Source: Nocardia vinacea (GTDB lineage: Bacteria > Actinomycetota > Actinomycetes > Mycobacteriales > Mycobacteriaceae). Taken from it: a DNA stretch of 64,000 bases. Each line of letters opens with the position of its first letter. Position 1 is the stretch's first letter. The notes beneath the pieces were generated by a model, which worked only from the letters and a program-made list of their open reading frames with translations, was not told the DNA's origin and made no database searches. Both the position numbers and the translations under genes were made by a program. Shown piece after piece: positions 44,018-53,414 of this stretch. Location: NCBI RefSeq assembly GCF_035920345.1, contig NZ_CP109149.1, positions 186,001 to 250,000 of the forward strand, read 5' to 3'.

Positions 44018-45210
44018 TGACCGCACTGCGCGCGGGCTGGTCCCGCATCCCCACGCCCGGACGGATTCTCGCCGCGCTGCTCGTCGCTGCGCTGATCAGT
44101 ACCGGTGTCACCTTCGGGCTCACCCGCAACGCGACCAGCCGCGTCACCGCGTACTTCGGCAACTCGGCCGGTCTGTATACCGGAGACCGCGTCACGCTGC
44201 GCGGCGTGCCGATCGGCGCGGTCGACGACATCACGCCCGCGGGTGACCGCGTCCGTGTCACCCTGCATTTCGACTCGGCACACCCGGTGAGCGCCGACAC
44301 CCACGCCGTGATCGTGGCCCCCACCCTGGTGTCGGGCCGCTACATCCAGCTCATTCCGAAACGCGGTTCGGAGCCCGAACTTCAAGACGGCGCGGTGATT
44401 CCACTCGAACGCACCGCCGTCCCGGTACCGTTCGACGAGATCAAAAAGCAGGTCACCGACCTGGCCACCCAGCTCGGACCGGAATCCGGCGACCCGATCG
44501 GCCCGCTGGCCCGATTCACTGACGCCACCGCGAGCGCGCTACGAGGCAATGGCGCAACGCTGAACGACACACTGGTCAACCTGTCCAAGGCGATGCAAAC
44601 GCTCGCCGATGGCGGCCCCGACCTGTTTGCTACCGTGCGGAACCTGCAAACCGTGATCTCGGCGCTCGCCGCCAACGACGGACAGGTCCGTACTTTCGTC
44701 GACCAGCTGGCCGGAGTGTCGAATCTGTTGAACGACAACCGGACTCAACTCGACGCGGCGCTGCACGCGGTTCAGGCGATGCTGCCTGAGATCCGTACCC
44801 TCGTCGCCGACAATCGCGACGCACTGAAATCCGATGTCACCTCGCTGACCCGGATCACCGCACTGCTGGTCGACCGCGAGGACGACCTCGCCCAGATCCT
44901 GCATAGCGCGCCGACCGTCGTCGACGATCTCTACAACATCTATGATCCGGCCTCGAAGTCGGCCACCGCCAACGCCAATATCCCGGACTTTCCGGATCCG
45001 ATGTCGCTGATCTGCGCGCTGCTCACCACAGTCGACGCCCCACCGTCCGAATGTTCGCGCGCCAGTGCGCAATTCGGTGACCTCTTCGGCGCCGCCGTAC
45101 GCGCCGCCACGGGCGCGGGCTCGTCACCCGCCCCCGCCCCCGCCCCCGGCCCGCCCGCGCTGCCGGTCATCCCCGGACTGTCCGATCTCCTCGTCCCCGG
45201 AGCCCGCTGA
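44014..45210 (+). CDS. mceD: MceD subunit
   Basis: The 398-residue fourth Mce subunit has an anchor (ILAALLVAALISTGVTFGLT), the Mce domain at about residues 40-110 (YTGDRVTLRGVPIGAVDDIT, IVAPTLVSGRYIQLIPKRGS), long helices with repeated DN-R-D-L patterns, and a Cys pair near 335-350. The C-terminal tail is Pro/Ala-rich (APAPAPGPPALPVIPGLSDL), as is common for MceD. An adjacent ATG at 44017 is an equally good start. Its TGA shares its final A with the first base of the mceE start. Confidence 0.93.
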   Translation: MMTALRAGWSRIPTPGRILAALLVAALISTGVTFGLTRNATSRVTAYFGNSAGLYTGDRVTLRGVPIGAVDDITPAGDRVRVTLHFDSAHPVSADTHAVIVAPTLVSGRYIQLIPKRGSEPELQDGAVIPLERTAVPVPFDEIKKQVTDLATQLGPESGDPIGPLARFTDATASALRGNGATLNDTLVNLSKAMQTLADGGPDLFATVRNLQTVISALAANDGQVRTFVDQLAGVSNLLNDNRTQLDAALHAVQAMLPEIRTLVADNRDALKSDVTSLTRITALLVDREDDLAQILHSAPTVVDDLYNIYDPASKSATANANIPDFPDPMSLICALLTTVDAPPSECSRASAQFGDLFGAAVRAATGAGSSPAPAPAPGPPALPVIPGLSDLLVPGAR

Positions 45211-46337
45211 TGAAACCCTCTGCAAGACTGAGCATCGGCGGTGTGCTGCTGATCGCGGCACTGCTGACCGCCGGCTGCCGTTTCGACGGCGCCAATTCGA
45301 TCCCGTTGCCGGGCAATACGATTCACCACGGTTCCTACACCATTCAAGTTCAACTGCGCGACACTCAAAACCTGATAGCCAACTCCTTCGTCAAGGCCGA
45401 CGACGTCACCGTCGGTACCATCACCGCGATCACCGTCCGCGACTACCACGCCGACATCACCCTCGCGATCGACAAGAGCGTTCGGCTGCCCGCGAACACC
45501 ACCGCGCGGCTGGCGCAGACCAGTGTGCTCGGCGCCCAATACCTCGAGCTGATCTCGCCGTCGCAGAGTAAGTCGGACCGGCTGCTGCGCGACGGCGACA
45601 TGATTCCACTGGCGGCGACCTCGGAGTACCCGGCGACCGAGAACGTACTCGCGGCCCTGTCGTTGGTGCTCAACGGCAGTGGGCTGGAACAGATCCGGAC
45701 CATCCTTGCCGAACTGAACCAGGCATTCGGCGGTCGGGAGGAGGCGATCAACCGATCCTTCGAACGGCTCGCCACCTTCGCCAACGGGCTGGACAGTCAG
45801 CGCGACAATATCGTGCGCGCCATCGACAGCCTCGACGCGCTGGCGAAAGAGCTTGCCGCGCAGAAGGACACACTCGGCACCGGCATCGAGCAGATCCAAC
45901 CGGCGTTGGCAGTACTCGACGAGCAGAAGACGCAGCTCACGACCATGCTCGACAGCACCGGGAAATTCGGCGCGCAAGCCGCGGCGGTGCTGCACGACAG
46001 CCGCGACAACCTCACCGCCGACCTGCACAACTTGCAGCCCACCCTGACCCAGCTCGCCGCGGCCGGTTCCGATCTCAGTGGGGCACTGCTGCTCGCCCTC
46101 AGCTTCCCGTTCCCGGTAACGGTGGCCGAGCGGGCCATCAAGGGCGACTACCTCAACCTGTTCCTCACCCTCGACCTCACCGTCGAAGGCATCCAGAACA
46201 AGGTCCTCGGCAGTATTCCGTTCAACCGCCTGGTCCCGATGTCCAATCGCGCCGTGAATCCGCTCATCGCACCGACCCTGCCGACAGCTGCCGATGGAAT
46301 GGCGCCGGCGGCCGACCCGAGCGGGGGAGCGCGATGA
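45210..46337 (+). CDS. mceE: MceE lipoprotein subunit (LprK-like)
   Basis: The 375-residue fifth Mce subunit is, as usual, a lipoprotein. A short signal ends in the lipobox LLTAGC, with Cys at residue 22. The Mce domain follows (residues about 40-115, with FVKADDVTVGTITAITVRDY and LAQTSVLGAQYLELISPSQS), then helical repeats (DSQRDNIVRAIDSLDALAKE, LDEQKTQLTTMLDSTGKFGA). Lipid anchoring in the outer leaflet of the inner membrane fits the hexamer model. Its stop overlaps the mceF start. Confidence 0.95.
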   Translation: MKPSARLSIGGVLLIAALLTAGCRFDGANSIPLPGNTIHHGSYTIQVQLRDTQNLIANSFVKADDVTVGTITAITVRDYHADITLAIDKSVRLPANTTARLAQTSVLGAQYLELISPSQSKSDRLLRDGDMIPLAATSEYPATENVLAALSLVLNGSGLEQIRTILAELNQAFGGREEAINRSFERLATFANGLDSQRDNIVRAIDSLDALAKELAAQKDTLGTGIEQIQPALAVLDEQKTQLTTMLDSTGKFGAQAAAVLHDSRDNLTADLHNLQPTLTQLAAAGSDLSGALLLALSFPFPVTVAERAIKGDYLNLFLTLDLTVEGIQNKVLGSIPFNRLVPMSNRAVNPLIAPTLPTAADGMAPAADPSGGAR

Positions 46338-47785
46338 AGACCCGTCTGGTCAGGGGCCAACTCGTGGCGTTCACGCTGCTCGCCGTGGTGAGCCTGCTCT
46401 ACGGTCTGGTCCACTACGTAGGCATCCAGCGGATCACCGGACTCGGAACATACACGGTGACAGCGGATTTCGAGAACGGGAGCGGGCTGTATGAATCCGG
46501 GGCGGTCACCTATCGCGGGGTAGAGGTCGGCCGCGTCGCCGGCATCGACCTCCAGGGTGATCTCGTGCGTGTGCGCATGCAACTGCGCAACGGCTACCAA
46601 ATCCCGGCCTCGGCGGGAGCTGCCATCAAGAGCATGTCCGCGATCGGTGAACAGTATGTGGATCTGATCCCGTCCGATGACAAGGGGCCCTACCTCCGGG
46701 ACGGCAGCGCCATCGCTCGGTCGAAGACCAGTGTGCCGATACCCACCGCGCGAGTGCTGGATCAAACACAGACACTGCTGAAGAGCGTATCCACCGACTC
46801 GCTGCGGACCGCGACCGACGAAACCTTCCAGGCCGTCAACGGCGCCGGTCCCGCGCTGGCCACGCTGATCGACGCCTCCGCCGATCTGCTCGCCCTCGCG
46901 CAAGCCGATATCGGCCCGACGCTCACCCTGCTGTCCGATGCCGAGCCGCTGCTGCGCACCGGAAACTCGGTCCGGACCGAAATCCATTCTGCGACAAGCG
47001 ATCTAGCCTCATTCACGCAGCAGTTGGCGCAGAGCGATGCGCAAGTGCGGGAGGTGCTCGAGCAGGGCCCCGTCACCGCCGACACCATCTCCGGCACGCT
47101 CGCCGACCTCACCACACCACTTCCGGTGCTACTGGCCGACCTGCAGACCGTGGGACAGGTGCTGCGGGTCAATATCGCGGGCCTTCGACAGATCCTCGTC
47201 GTATATCCGGCGCTGGCAACCGCGTTGAACTCCAGCTTCGTCGGCGGTGGATTCCAGACGAACGGCGACACCATGGGCGCGCAGATCCCACTGGACGTCA
47301 AACTGGGAAACACCGAGAACTCGCCACCGTGCACGGAGGGCTACCAGGGCACCGTCCGCCGCGACCCATCGGATACCGGCCCCGCGCAGGTTCCGGCCGA
47401 CAACTATTGCCGTATTTCCCCCGATAACCCGAAGGTGGTCCGCGGCGCCCGAAACCTCCCGTGCGCCAGCGATCCCTCGGTCCGTACCGCCGAGGTGGCG
47501 AATTGCCCAGGCGGACTGCCCTCGACCTGGCCGGGGATGCTCGCACATCCCGGTGATCCCGCACCGGGCGCGGCTCCGCCACTCTCCGATCCCGGCAAAG
47601 CCGCGCCGACCGTTCCCGCCCCGATGCCACCCCCTTCGACCCCTGCGGCGATCACCACCCCGTATGCGGAATACGACGGGACTTTCCGTGGACCGGACGG
47701 GATCACCTATGTCCTTGGGCAATCGGCCCAATCGGTCACCCAAGCAAAGGAGTACCAGGGATGGCAATCACTGCTGATCAAGTAG
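46334..47785 (+). CDS. mceF: MceF subunit
   Basis: The 483-residue last Mce subunit has an anchor (LVAFTLLAVVSLLYGLVHYV), the Mce domain (FENGSGLYESGAVTYRGVEV, KSMSAIGEQYVDLIPSDDKG), helical repeats and a long Pro-rich C-terminal tail with several Cys (PPCTEGYQGTVRRDP, NYCRISPD, ANCPGGLPSTWPGML). Such extended tails are typical of MceF and may reach the cell envelope. Its last 25 bases overlap the next gene, whose AAGGAG lies inside the mceF coding region. Confidence 0.94.
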   Translation: MKTRLVRGQLVAFTLLAVVSLLYGLVHYVGIQRITGLGTYTVTADFENGSGLYESGAVTYRGVEVGRVAGIDLQGDLVRVRMQLRNGYQIPASAGAAIKSMSAIGEQYVDLIPSDDKGPYLRDGSAIARSKTSVPIPTARVLDQTQTLLKSVSTDSLRTATDETFQAVNGAGPALATLIDASADLLALAQADIGPTLTLLSDAEPLLRTGNSVRTEIHSATSDLASFTQQLAQSDAQVREVLEQGPVTADTISGTLADLTTPLPVLLADLQTVGQVLRVNIAGLRQILVVYPALATALNSSFVGGGFQTNGDTMGAQIPLDVKLGNTENSPPCTEGYQGTVRRDPSDTGPAQVPADNYCRISPDNPKVVRGARNLPCASDPSVRTAEVANCPGGLPSTWPGMLAHPGDPAPGAAPPLSDPGKAAPTVPAPMPPPSTPAAITTPYAEYDGTFRGPDGITYVLGQSAQSVTQAKEYQGWQSLLIK

Positions 47786-48324
47786 ACGTGGCCGAGGTCG
47801 CGTCCGACTCCGAAGCGGGCGAACGGCAGTCACGTCCGGGTCCGCCATGGCGGATATGGGCTATCGCCGCTCTCGCCGCGGCCGTGGTGGCGTTGGGCGG
47901 TGTCAGCATGCAGCTGTGGCTCGATGTCCGGCACAACCAACAGGACGACAGCCGCGACCATGCCGTACTCGACACTGCCCGCCGCACTGCCGTTCAGTTG
48001 ATCACGCTCGATCATGCGTCAGCAGAAAAGAATCTCGGCGCGATCGCCGCCGATTCGACCGGATCGTTCCGGGACCAATGGGACAAGGTCTCCGGCAATT
48101 TCGTCACGGTGCTGCGCAACGGCAACGTCGAATCCAGCGGGGAGGTCAAGGAAGCCGGGATCGTCACGATCAATGACAGCCAGGCCACCGTGCTGACAGC
48201 GGTTACTTCCACGGTCAAGAACACCGAAGCCCCAGAGGGACAGCAGCGGGTCTACCGCATGAAGATGACCCTCGACCACACCGGCGGCCGATGGCTCGTC
48301 TCGAACGTGGAGTTCGTCGCATGA
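47761..48324 (+). CDS. Mce-associated membrane protein 1
   Basis: The 187-residue protein has a single transmembrane helix at about residues 33-55 (IWAIAALAAAVVALGGVSMQ) and an extracytoplasmic domain with the pattern of Mas/VirB8-like proteins (DKVSGNFVTVLRNGNVESSG, WLVSNVEFV at the end). Mas proteins accompany Mce complexes and stabilise them. The ATG at 47761 has AAGGAG 10 bp upstream. The gene overlaps mceF at its start and the second Mas gene at its stop (ATGA). Confidence 0.92.
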   Translation: MAITADQVDVAEVASDSEAGERQSRPGPPWRIWAIAALAAAVVALGGVSMQLWLDVRHNQQDDSRDHAVLDTARRTAVQLITLDHASAEKNLGAIAADSTGSFRDQWDKVSGNFVTVLRNGNVESSGEVKEAGIVTINDSQATVLTAVTSTVKNTEAPEGQQRVYRMKMTLDHTGGRWLVSNVEFVA

Positions 48325-48956
48325 CCGCCGGCGCCACCGACACCGCAGTCGATGTCGATGTAGAAGAACTCGACCTGGAAGAAGAACTCGACAGCGCCGA
48401 GCCGTCAGCAGAAGTGGGCGGGTCGCGACAGCGCCTCCCACAACGATGGTTCCGCCGCCTGTCGACGATGAACAAGCGGACGACCATCACCACCATTGTG
48501 GTACTGGCGCTGCTGCTGGGCGCGGCGATCACCACGACGGTTGTCTTCGGACGCAGCGTTTCGCAGCACAAAGCGACGACGGCCGCCGCGCAGTCCGCTC
48601 AGGAATCGGCGCGATCGAAGATCCCCACCGTGCTGTCGTACAACTTCAACACGATCGACACCGAATTCCCCAGGGTCACAGACAATCTGACCGGCAAGTT
48701 CCGGAGTGATTTCGCCGAACTCAGCGCGAAGGTGATCATCCCCATCGCCCACCGAGATTCGATCATCACCACAGCGAAGGTGGTCGAATCATCGATCGTC
48801 GCTGCGAATGTCGACAAGGTGACGGTGCTGCTGTTTCTTGACCAAGAAACCTCGAGCACCAAATATCAAGGACCTCGCCTGGACGGCAGCCGAATTCGAG
48901 TGGGCATTACCAAGGTCGACGGCCAATGGCTGATCTCCGACATCACGCCCGTCTGA
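48321..48956 (+). CDS. Mce-associated membrane protein 2
   Basis: The 211-residue second Mas-type protein starts at the ATG overlapping the previous stop. An acidic N-terminus (VDVEELDLEEELDSAE) precedes a helix at about residues 55-75 (TTITTIVVLALLLGAAITTT). The extracytoplasmic domain has the VirB8-like fold pattern (YNFNTIDTEFPRVTDNLTGK, WLISDITPV at the end). Two Mas genes at the end of an mce operon are the usual arrangement. The acyl-CoA synthetase follows after 22 bp and is probably part of the same transcript. Confidence 0.92.
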   Translation: MTAGATDTAVDVDVEELDLEEELDSAEPSAEVGGSRQRLPQRWFRRLSTMNKRTTITTIVVLALLLGAAITTTVVFGRSVSQHKATTAAAQSAQESARSKIPTVLSYNFNTIDTEFPRVTDNLTGKFRSDFAELSAKVIIPIAHRDSIITTAKVVESSIVAANVDKVTVLLFLDQETSSTKYQGPRLDGSRIRVGITKVDGQWLISDITPV

Positions 48957-48978
48957 TATCCAAAGAAAGAAACAACTG

Positions 48979-50460
48979 ATGAACCTCGCTGAAAATCTTG
49001 TGATCACCGCGCGCAACCACTCGGCTCAAATCGCGATTCGACTCGATGAAGTAGCCATCTCGTACGCGCAACTGGAAGCGCTCAGTCAGCGAGTTTCCGG
49101 GCTACTGGCCGAATACGATGTCGCGGTGGGGGATCGGGTCGCGATCATGCTCCCGAACGTCCCGCAGTTCGCCGCTCTCTACTACGGCATCCTGCGCGCC
49201 GGGGCAGTCGTCGTGCCGATGAACCCATTGCTCAAAGAGCGTGAAGTCGCCTACTACCTGCGCGATTCCGGTGCCAAGATCATTTTCGTCTGGCAGGGCT
49301 TCGACCTCGAAGCCTCCGCAGGTGCCGAGCGGACCGGCGCTAGCGTGATCACGGTTGATCCGATTGCGTTTCTTGATCGGGTGATGGCAACCGAACCGCG
49401 CGACATCATGGTCGATCGCCAACCCGATGACACCGCGGTAATCCTGTACACCTCGGGCACCACCGGTCAGCCGAAGGGAGCGGAGCTGACTCACTCCAAC
49501 CTCGCGGGCAATGTAGACGTGTGCGCCGAGACACTGCTGCACGCGCGTTCCGAGGACGTCATCTTCGGTGGGCTCCCGCTGTTCCACGTGTTCGGGCAGA
49601 CGTGTGGGTTGAACGTCGCTGTGCGGGTGGGCGCGACGCTGACGCTGCTGCCGAGGTTCGACCCGGCCAAAGTGCTGGAAATTCTCGTCCGGGATGGGGT
49701 GACGATCCTCGGGGGAGTGCCGACGATGTACTCGGCGTTGCTGAACCAACCGAGCGCGGCCGAGGTCGATCTCGGCGCGCTGCGCATCTGTGTCAGCGGC
49801 GGATCCGCACTGCCGGTTGAGGTTTTGCACGCATTCGAGAAGCAGTTCGGGTGTGTTCTGCTCGAAGGATACGGGCTGTCGGAGACTTCGCCCGCCGCTT
49901 GTTTCGCTCACCCCGACAGGACCCGTGTCCCCGGTTCCATCGGAACTCCGGTCCGAGGTGTCGAGTTGAAGGTGGTCGACAACGATGGCCGCGCCGTAGC
50001 AGACGGTGCGATCGGTGAGATCGTGATCCGTGGCGACAACATCATGAAGGGTTATTGGAACAAGCCCGAGGAGACAGCCGAGACCATCATCGACGGCTGG
50101 TTCCACACGGGCGATCTCGGTCGGGTAGACGAGAACGGCAACTACTTCATCGTCGACCGCAAAAAGGACATGATCATTCGGGGCGGCTACAACGTGTATC
50201 CACGTGAAATCGAAGAGGTGCTCTACGAGCACCCCGATATCGCCGAGGCGGCGGTTCTCGGTGTGGCTCATGGCGAACTCGGCGAGGAAGTCGGTGCCGC
50301 CGTCGCCCTCAAACCCGGTGCCACCGTTACCGCTGAAGAATTGCGCGACTTCGTCAAGGAGCGCGTTGCCGCATACAAATACCCGCGCCAGGTCCACATC
50401 GTAGACGCACTGCCGAAGGGCCCGACCGGGAAAATCCTCAAGCGCGAAATCACCCTCTGA
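48979..50460 (+). CDS. fadD: Long-chain acyl-CoA synthetase (FadD type)
   Basis: The 493-residue adenylate-forming enzyme activates carboxylic acids, here presumably a fatty acid or sterol side chain, with ATP and CoA. The AMP-binding signature TAVILYTSGTTGQPKGAEL, the GYGLSETSP motif, the WFHTGDLGRVDENGNYFIVD hinge region, and the catalytic Lys in KGPTGKILKREI at the C-terminus are all present. AAAGAAAG precedes the ATG at 48979. Position 22 bp after the Mas genes ties it to lipid uptake by the mce complex, since imported acids would need CoA activation. Confidence 0.95.
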   Translation: MNLAENLVITARNHSAQIAIRLDEVAISYAQLEALSQRVSGLLAEYDVAVGDRVAIMLPNVPQFAALYYGILRAGAVVVPMNPLLKEREVAYYLRDSGAKIIFVWQGFDLEASAGAERTGASVITVDPIAFLDRVMATEPRDIMVDRQPDDTAVILYTSGTTGQPKGAELTHSNLAGNVDVCAETLLHARSEDVIFGGLPLFHVFGQTCGLNVAVRVGATLTLLPRFDPAKVLEILVRDGVTILGGVPTMYSALLNQPSAAEVDLGALRICVSGGSALPVEVLHAFEKQFGCVLLEGYGLSETSPAACFAHPDRTRVPGSIGTPVRGVELKVVDNDGRAVADGAIGEIVIRGDNIMKGYWNKPEETAETIIDGWFHTGDLGRVDENGNYFIVDRKKDMIIRGGYNVYPREIEEVLYEHPDIAEAAVLGVAHGELGEEVGAAVALKPGATVTAEELRDFVKERVAAYKYPRQVHIVDALPKGPTGKILKREITL

Positions 50461-50470
50461 AAGGAAAAAT

Positions 50471-50515
50471 ATGCCGCCGGCCGTCGTCACCGCCTTCCAG
50501 TCGGCCGAGCGCTGA
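50471..50515 (+). CDS. Very short ORF after fadD
   Basis: AAGGA is followed by an ATG opening 14 codons (PPAVVTAFQSAER) and TGA, ending 8 bp before the PucR gene. It might be a leader peptide coupled to the regulator or the stump of a lost gene. There is no other support for it. Confidence 0.25.
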   Translation: MPPAVVTAFQSAER

Positions 50516-50522
50516 TCAGTTG

Positions 50523-51794
50523 ATGCAAAACGGATCGCTGGACCTAGAGGCGCTGACCGCAACTTGCGTGGCAGCTGTCGGCGAGGAGCTCAGCCACGAC
50601 CGTGGAACCTTGGTTCGCAAGCTCTACCAACGGCTTTCGCGCGAGATCATGGAATTGCGCGGCGACGCGGGTCTCGACCGACTATTGATCGCGAGCATCG
50701 AGGGCAACGTCGAAACCGTGCTGCCTTTTCTTCAATACGGTGCCGACATCGGCGGGGCGGAGGCCCCGCCCGCAGCCACCGAGTACGCCCGTCGTCTTGC
50801 CCAGCACGGCATTCCGGTTCGGGCGCTCGTCCGTGCGTACCGGCTTGCCCAGGACACGGCTCTGCAGCATGCCTTGGCAATCGTCGAGACCAAGGTCAGT
50901 GACCCGCAACTGGTTGCCGCCGTCGCCCGGCGGCTCGCCACGGCGAACTTCGCCTACATCGACAGCGTGACCGAACAGGTTCTCGAAGCCTATGAAGAGG
51001 AACGCGATCGGTGGCTGCAGGACCGCAACGCGACGCGCGAGGCGCTCATCCACCAATTGCTCGACTCCGAGCCCGATGACCTCGCCGGCGTCGAAACCAC
51101 ACTCCGCTACCGCTTGTCACACCGCAGGCACCTATCCCTGATTGTCTGGTTCCCACGTGCCGAGCAGGCAGGCAAGTATGTCGCCAACCTGGCCCGATTC
51201 ACCAACGACCTCGCCGACGAGCTCGGCTGTCCCCAACGCCCTTTGTTCCTGCCACGTGATCAAGGAACCGGCTGGGCCTGGCTACCTCTCGCACACACCC
51301 CGACCCGTGGGAATCTGATGGAAGCGGTGCAAAAGCTCGCGGCGGGAATCTCAGTCGCGGCGGGAGAAGCAGGCATTGGTATCTCCGCATTCCGCCGGAG
51401 CCATCAGCAGGCGCGTCACGCATACAAGGTCATGCTCGCCGCGGCGGACGACGCGCCCATGGTGGCAACCTTCTCCGAGGTCGGCGCCATCGCTCCGCTC
51501 TGCGACGATCTCCCAGCCACAAAGGCGTGGGTAGCAGAGACGCTGGGCCGGCTCGCGCTCGATGATCCACCGCACGCCCGTCTTCGGGAAACGTTGCGTG
51601 TATTCCTCCTGAGCGGAAGCAGCTATACCGCCACGGCCCAGCAACTCGCCCTCCACCGCAATTCGGTGCTCTACCGGGTTCGCCGAGCCGAGGAGGAAAT
51701 CTGCCGCCGTACCGAATTACACCGGCTGGACATCGAAATCGCACTGCGGGCCTGCCACTGGCTCGGCAGATCCGTCCTGACCGAGCTTCCTTGA
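50523..51794 (+). CDS. PucR/CdaR family transcriptional regulator
   Basis: The 423-residue protein has a helical N-terminal sensor domain (residues 1-160, with HGIPVRALVRAYRLAQDTAL), a central divergent cyclase-like domain and a C-terminal helix-turn-helix (SYTATAQQLALHRNSVLYRV followed by RRAEEE). It is placed right after fadD and is a good candidate for control of the mce-fadD operon. The ATG at 50523 was preferred over TTG at 50520. It has the same architecture as the PucR protein at 31525 but is clearly divergent. Confidence 0.9.
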   Translation: MQNGSLDLEALTATCVAAVGEELSHDRGTLVRKLYQRLSREIMELRGDAGLDRLLIASIEGNVETVLPFLQYGADIGGAEAPPAATEYARRLAQHGIPVRALVRAYRLAQDTALQHALAIVETKVSDPQLVAAVARRLATANFAYIDSVTEQVLEAYEEERDRWLQDRNATREALIHQLLDSEPDDLAGVETTLRYRLSHRRHLSLIVWFPRAEQAGKYVANLARFTNDLADELGCPQRPLFLPRDQGTGWAWLPLAHTPTRGNLMEAVQKLAAGISVAAGEAGIGISAFRRSHQQARHAYKVMLAAADDAPMVATFSEVGAIAPLCDDLPATKAWVAETLGRLALDDPPHARLRETLRVFLLSGSSYTATAQQLALHRNSVLYRVRRAEEEICRRTELHRLDIEIALRACHWLGRSVLTELP

Positions 51795-51840
51795 CAGCCG
51801 AGAGGTTCAGGCGGGGCACATAAATCGCGGACCAGAGTTC

Positions 51841-51939
51841 GTGCGCCAACTCGAGCTGTACGCCGACGCCGGACATGGCGCCATCTTCCAGAATCGCGAA
51901 GTGTTGGTCACCGTGGCCCTGAAATTCCTCGGGCAATAG
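51841..51939 (+). pseudogene. Alpha/beta hydrolase C-terminal remnant
   Basis: The frame encodes RQLELYADAGHGAIFQNREV followed by LVTVALKFLGQ and TAG. This is the last 30 or so residues of an alpha/beta hydrolase, including the catalytic His in DAGHG. Everything upstream has been replaced by the end of the PucR gene. Confidence 0.6.
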
Positions 51940-51954
51940 GCCCTCCCAGTAGAG

Positions 51955-51985
51955 GACGCTGCCCGATCTGTGGCCGGGCAGCGTC
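51955..51985. terminator. Hairpin between convergent genes
   Basis: GACGCTGCCCG (51955-51965) pairs perfectly with CGGGCAGCGTC (51975-51985) around a 9-base loop. It sits between the rightward fadD-PucR unit and the leftward WS/DGAT-SDR operon and can serve both. A T-run is lacking. Confidence 0.7.
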
Positions 51986-51998
51986 CCGTCTCAACGGA

Positions 51999-53414
51999 CT
52001 ACTTCGCTTCCTGGAGTTCCGGTACGACGAGTCCGAGCATGGCCTCAATTTCATCCAACGCCTCGCCTGTGTAGACCGCGAGTCTTTGCATGTGCGGTAG
52101 CCGATCTCGGCAGCCGACGAACCCGACGTTGAATCGCCCGGCGCTGGAGAGCACGGTGATGTTGAGTGCCTGTCCGTGCGCCAGGAGCGAAATCGGATAG
52201 GTCTCCCGCACCTGTGCGCCGCACAGATACAACGGCGCGAGCGGACCTGGGACATTGGATATCACCAGATTGAAGGGTGGCCGGGAGCGGCCCGCAATTC
52301 CGATGATGTTCTGCAGGATAAAGGGACCGTTCGTCAATAGTCCGTAGTAATCGCCGACCACCTGGGGCAGATCGTAGAACTTCTGCTTGGCGAGCGTGGT
52401 CGACCGGCTGACCAGTTTGATCCGGTCGATCGGGTCGGCAATATCGGTGAACAGTTTCGCAATGACCATAGCGACCGCGTTACCGCGACCGTCCCCCGCG
52501 CGACGAACCGAGACCGGCGTTCCGGCCACGAGGCTCTCCTGCGGCACCTCATGGAATTCGCTGAGATAACGACGCAGAGCGCCGGCGCAGATTCCGATGA
52601 ACACATCGTTGACCGTTACCCCAAGGACTGTCGCCACCCGCTTGACTCGCTCGAGCGGGTAGGACTGGGTGGCAAATCGTCGTTCTCGGCAGATGCGTCC
52701 GTTGAGGACCTCCATTGTCGGTACGCGAAACGGCACCGCGACGGCCGGATCGCTTGGGCGGACCGCATCCTCGAGGATCCTGCCGACCGCGACTCCGAGT
52801 CCACCGGCCAGATCAAACCACCCCCGAACGCGCGACCTCAGCCCCGTCGTCGCTCGGATCCACTCAGTCGTCTCCGGTTCGGTCTGCCACACCGCGTGCA
52901 GCCGACTACTTTCCGGGTCGACATCGAACATCTTGGCAATGCGTCGAGTTCCGTTGACACCGTCCGTCACTGCGTGGTGGACCTTGACGTAGAGGGCGAA
53001 CCGGCCTTCGGACAGGCCTTCGATGAGGTGGCATTCCCAGAGTGGTCTGCTGCGGTCCAGTGGCAGGGAATGCAATCGGGATACAAGAACACCCAGTTCG
53101 CGTTGGCCACCGGGACTTGGCAGCGCCGAATGCCGGAAGTGGTAGTCGAGGTCGACCTCGTCGTCGGGTAGAACGTCCCATGTGGGCAGGATCTTTCGCA
53201 GCGGTGAACGCGAGAGTCGGTAATTGAATGGTGCGGTGAAGGTTGTGGCCTCCCGGAGTTGGGCAACCAAGTCGCGGATGAATTCAGGGCCCGCGTTCTC
53301 CGGTCGGGACAACGTGACCAGTATGCCTACGTGGGCGGAGACCTCGCGTGAGTCCAGGGTCAGGAAGGCCGCGTCCAGGACGCCGAGTGGCTTGCGTTTG
53401 GGCATCGCGCTCAC
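51999..53414 (-). CDS. Wax ester synthase/diacylglycerol acyltransferase
   Basis: The 471-residue acyltransferase makes wax esters or triacylglycerol from acyl-CoA. The catalytic HHAVTDG motif (HHxxxDG) is at residues 146-152. The usual second conserved region (NDVFIGICAGALRRYLSEF) and the PLAPLYLCGAQVRETYPIS stretch lie in the C-terminal half. The GTG at 53414 overlaps the TGA of the SDR gene (GTGA), so the pair is translationally coupled, with the ATG at 53405 as an alternative start. Together with fadD across the hairpin it suggests that activated acyl chains are directed to storage. Confidence 0.94.
   Translation of the reverse strand: MSAMPKRKPLGVLDAAFLTLDSREVSAHVGILVTLSRPENAGPEFIRDLVAQLREATTFTAPFNYRLSRSPLRKILPTWDVLPDDEVDLDYHFRHSALPSPGGQRELGVLVSRLHSLPLDRSRPLWECHLIEGLSEGRFALYVKVHHAVTDGVNGTRRIAKMFDVDPESSRLHAVWQTEPETTEWIRATTGLRSRVRGWFDLAGGLGVAVGRILEDAVRPSDPAVAVPFRVPTMEVLNGRICRERRFATQSYPLERVKRVATVLGVTVNDVFIGICAGALRRYLSEFHEVPQESLVAGTPVSVRRAGDGRGNAVAMVIAKLFTDIADPIDRIKLVSRSTTLAKQKFYDLPQVVGDYYGLLTNGPFILQNIIGIAGRSRPPFNLVISNVPGPLAPLYLCGAQVRETYPISLLAHGQALNITVLSSAGRFNVGFVGCRDRLPHMQRLAVYTGEALDEIEAMLGLVVPELQEAK

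Noticed and set aside
39140..47800. Long antisense ORFs across the mce operon (for example 44940-46028 and 46148-46987 on the minus strand)
   Set aside because: They mirror GC-rich codons of the mce genes, lack ribosome sites and domain features, and overlap well-supported coding sequence.
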